Shown here piece after piece: positions 5,103-5,288 of a stretch of DNA of 5,288 bases (the stretch's first letter is position 1; each line of letters opens with the position of its first letter). Source of the stretch: an uncultured Bacteroidia bacterium (GTDB lineage: Bacteria > Bacteroidota > Bacteroidia > Bacteroidales > UBA932); contig CACXHM010000172.1 in the NCBI GenBank assembly GCA_902767465.1, positions 1-5,288 of the forward strand, given 5' to 3'. Made by a program: the position numbers and the translations under genes. The notes beneath the pieces are model-generated. The model saw only the letters and a list, made by a program, of their open reading frames with translations. It searched no databases and had not been told where the DNA came from.

Positions 5103-5253
5103 GACCTTCCTTGAAAAGGCCCGAATTCCTGGAAGGTCCCGGCAGAAAAACCAAGACCTTCCTTGAAAAAGCCACAAATCCTGGAAGGTCCCGGCAGAAA
5201 ACTCAGGACCTTCCTTGAAAAAGCCACAAATCCTGGAAGGTCCCGGCAGAAAA
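5103..5253. repeat. 52-bp tandem repeat, three copies, each with an internal inverted repeat
   Basis: Copies start at 5103, 5155 and 5207. Copies 2 and 3 are identical over 47 bases (5155-5201 and 5207-5253). Copy 1 differs from them at four positions in the central 20 bases. Each unit has perfect 8-bp arms, GACCTTCC and GGAAGGTC, 20 bases apart, and then CCGGCAGAAAA. The last 5 bases of each unit vary. The period is not a multiple of three, so no reading frame repeats in register, and the array is intergenic. The rest of 5084-5288 contains no gene. Confidence 0.92.
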
Positions 5254-5255
5254 TC

Positions 5256-5275
5256 CTCCGATCATAGTTCCGGAG
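5256..5275. other. Short inverted repeat after the tandem array
   Basis: CTCCG (5256-5260) and CGGAG (5271-5275) form a 5-bp stem with a 10-base loop directly after the last repeat copy. It is weak and may be chance. It is noted because it lies at the array boundary and probably upstream of a gene beyond the window. Confidence 0.2.
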
Positions 5276-5288
5276 TCCGACAGCAAAA

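Noticed and set aside
4475..5227. Open frame on - strand, 250 codons, that begins in the tandem repeat
   Set aside because: It is antisense to the HhH gene, and its N-terminal third is only the 52-bp repeat read through in shifting frames.
5103..5253. CRISPR array
   Set aside because: The whole 52-base unit is conserved apart from 5 bases, so there are no unique spacers. No cas genes are in view.

Overview
This window looks like ordinary chromosome of a member of the Bacteroidetes, most likely Bacteroidales. The reasons are the style of the TrpS, thymidine kinase and RsmI proteins, the A-rich weak ribosome-binding regions (two genes start after 'ataaaa(a)ct-ATG'), and promoter boxes of the form TAnnTTTG. 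The genus cannot be fixed from this sequence alone. No tRNA, rRNA, CRISPR array or phage module was seen.

Layout. Positions 1-1316 (+) hold the last 38 codons of recA, overlapping by one base the start of trpS (tryptophanyl-tRNA synthetase). TrpS carries an unusual Gly/Ala/Ser/Asp-rich insert. Positions 1317-2695 are an accessory island. A single-strand (HUH/Y1) transposase gene of the RAYT type (1594-2478) sits between two degenerate but recognisably related flanking modules, about 1356-1549 and 2503-2645. Each module is G-rich and ends in a hairpin beginning with the same 12 bases. This is the most interesting part of the window: a candidate Bacteroidetes REP/RAYT-like unit. Positions 2696-3268 (-) are tdk (thymidine kinase), convergent with the transposase. 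Positions 3269-3392 are a short divergent regulatory region in which two candidate promoter boxes lie back to back. Positions 3393-5083 (+) hold rsmI (16S rRNA C1402 2'-O-methyltransferase) and then a membrane-anchored protein with about three helix-hairpin-helix units. Positions 5084-5288 contain no gene. They hold a 52-bp tandem repeat in three copies, each copy with an internal inverted repeat.

How the parts fit. recA-trpS looks like a translationally coupled housekeeping pair. rsmI and the HhH gene are probably co-transcribed, being 38 bases apart. tdk is an independent salvage gene transcribed away from rsmI. The transposase gene and its hairpin-bearing flanks appear to be a mobile or domesticated repeat-maintenance unit lodged in the gap between two housekeeping transcription units. 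The repeats after 5103 are a separate, unrelated repeat family.
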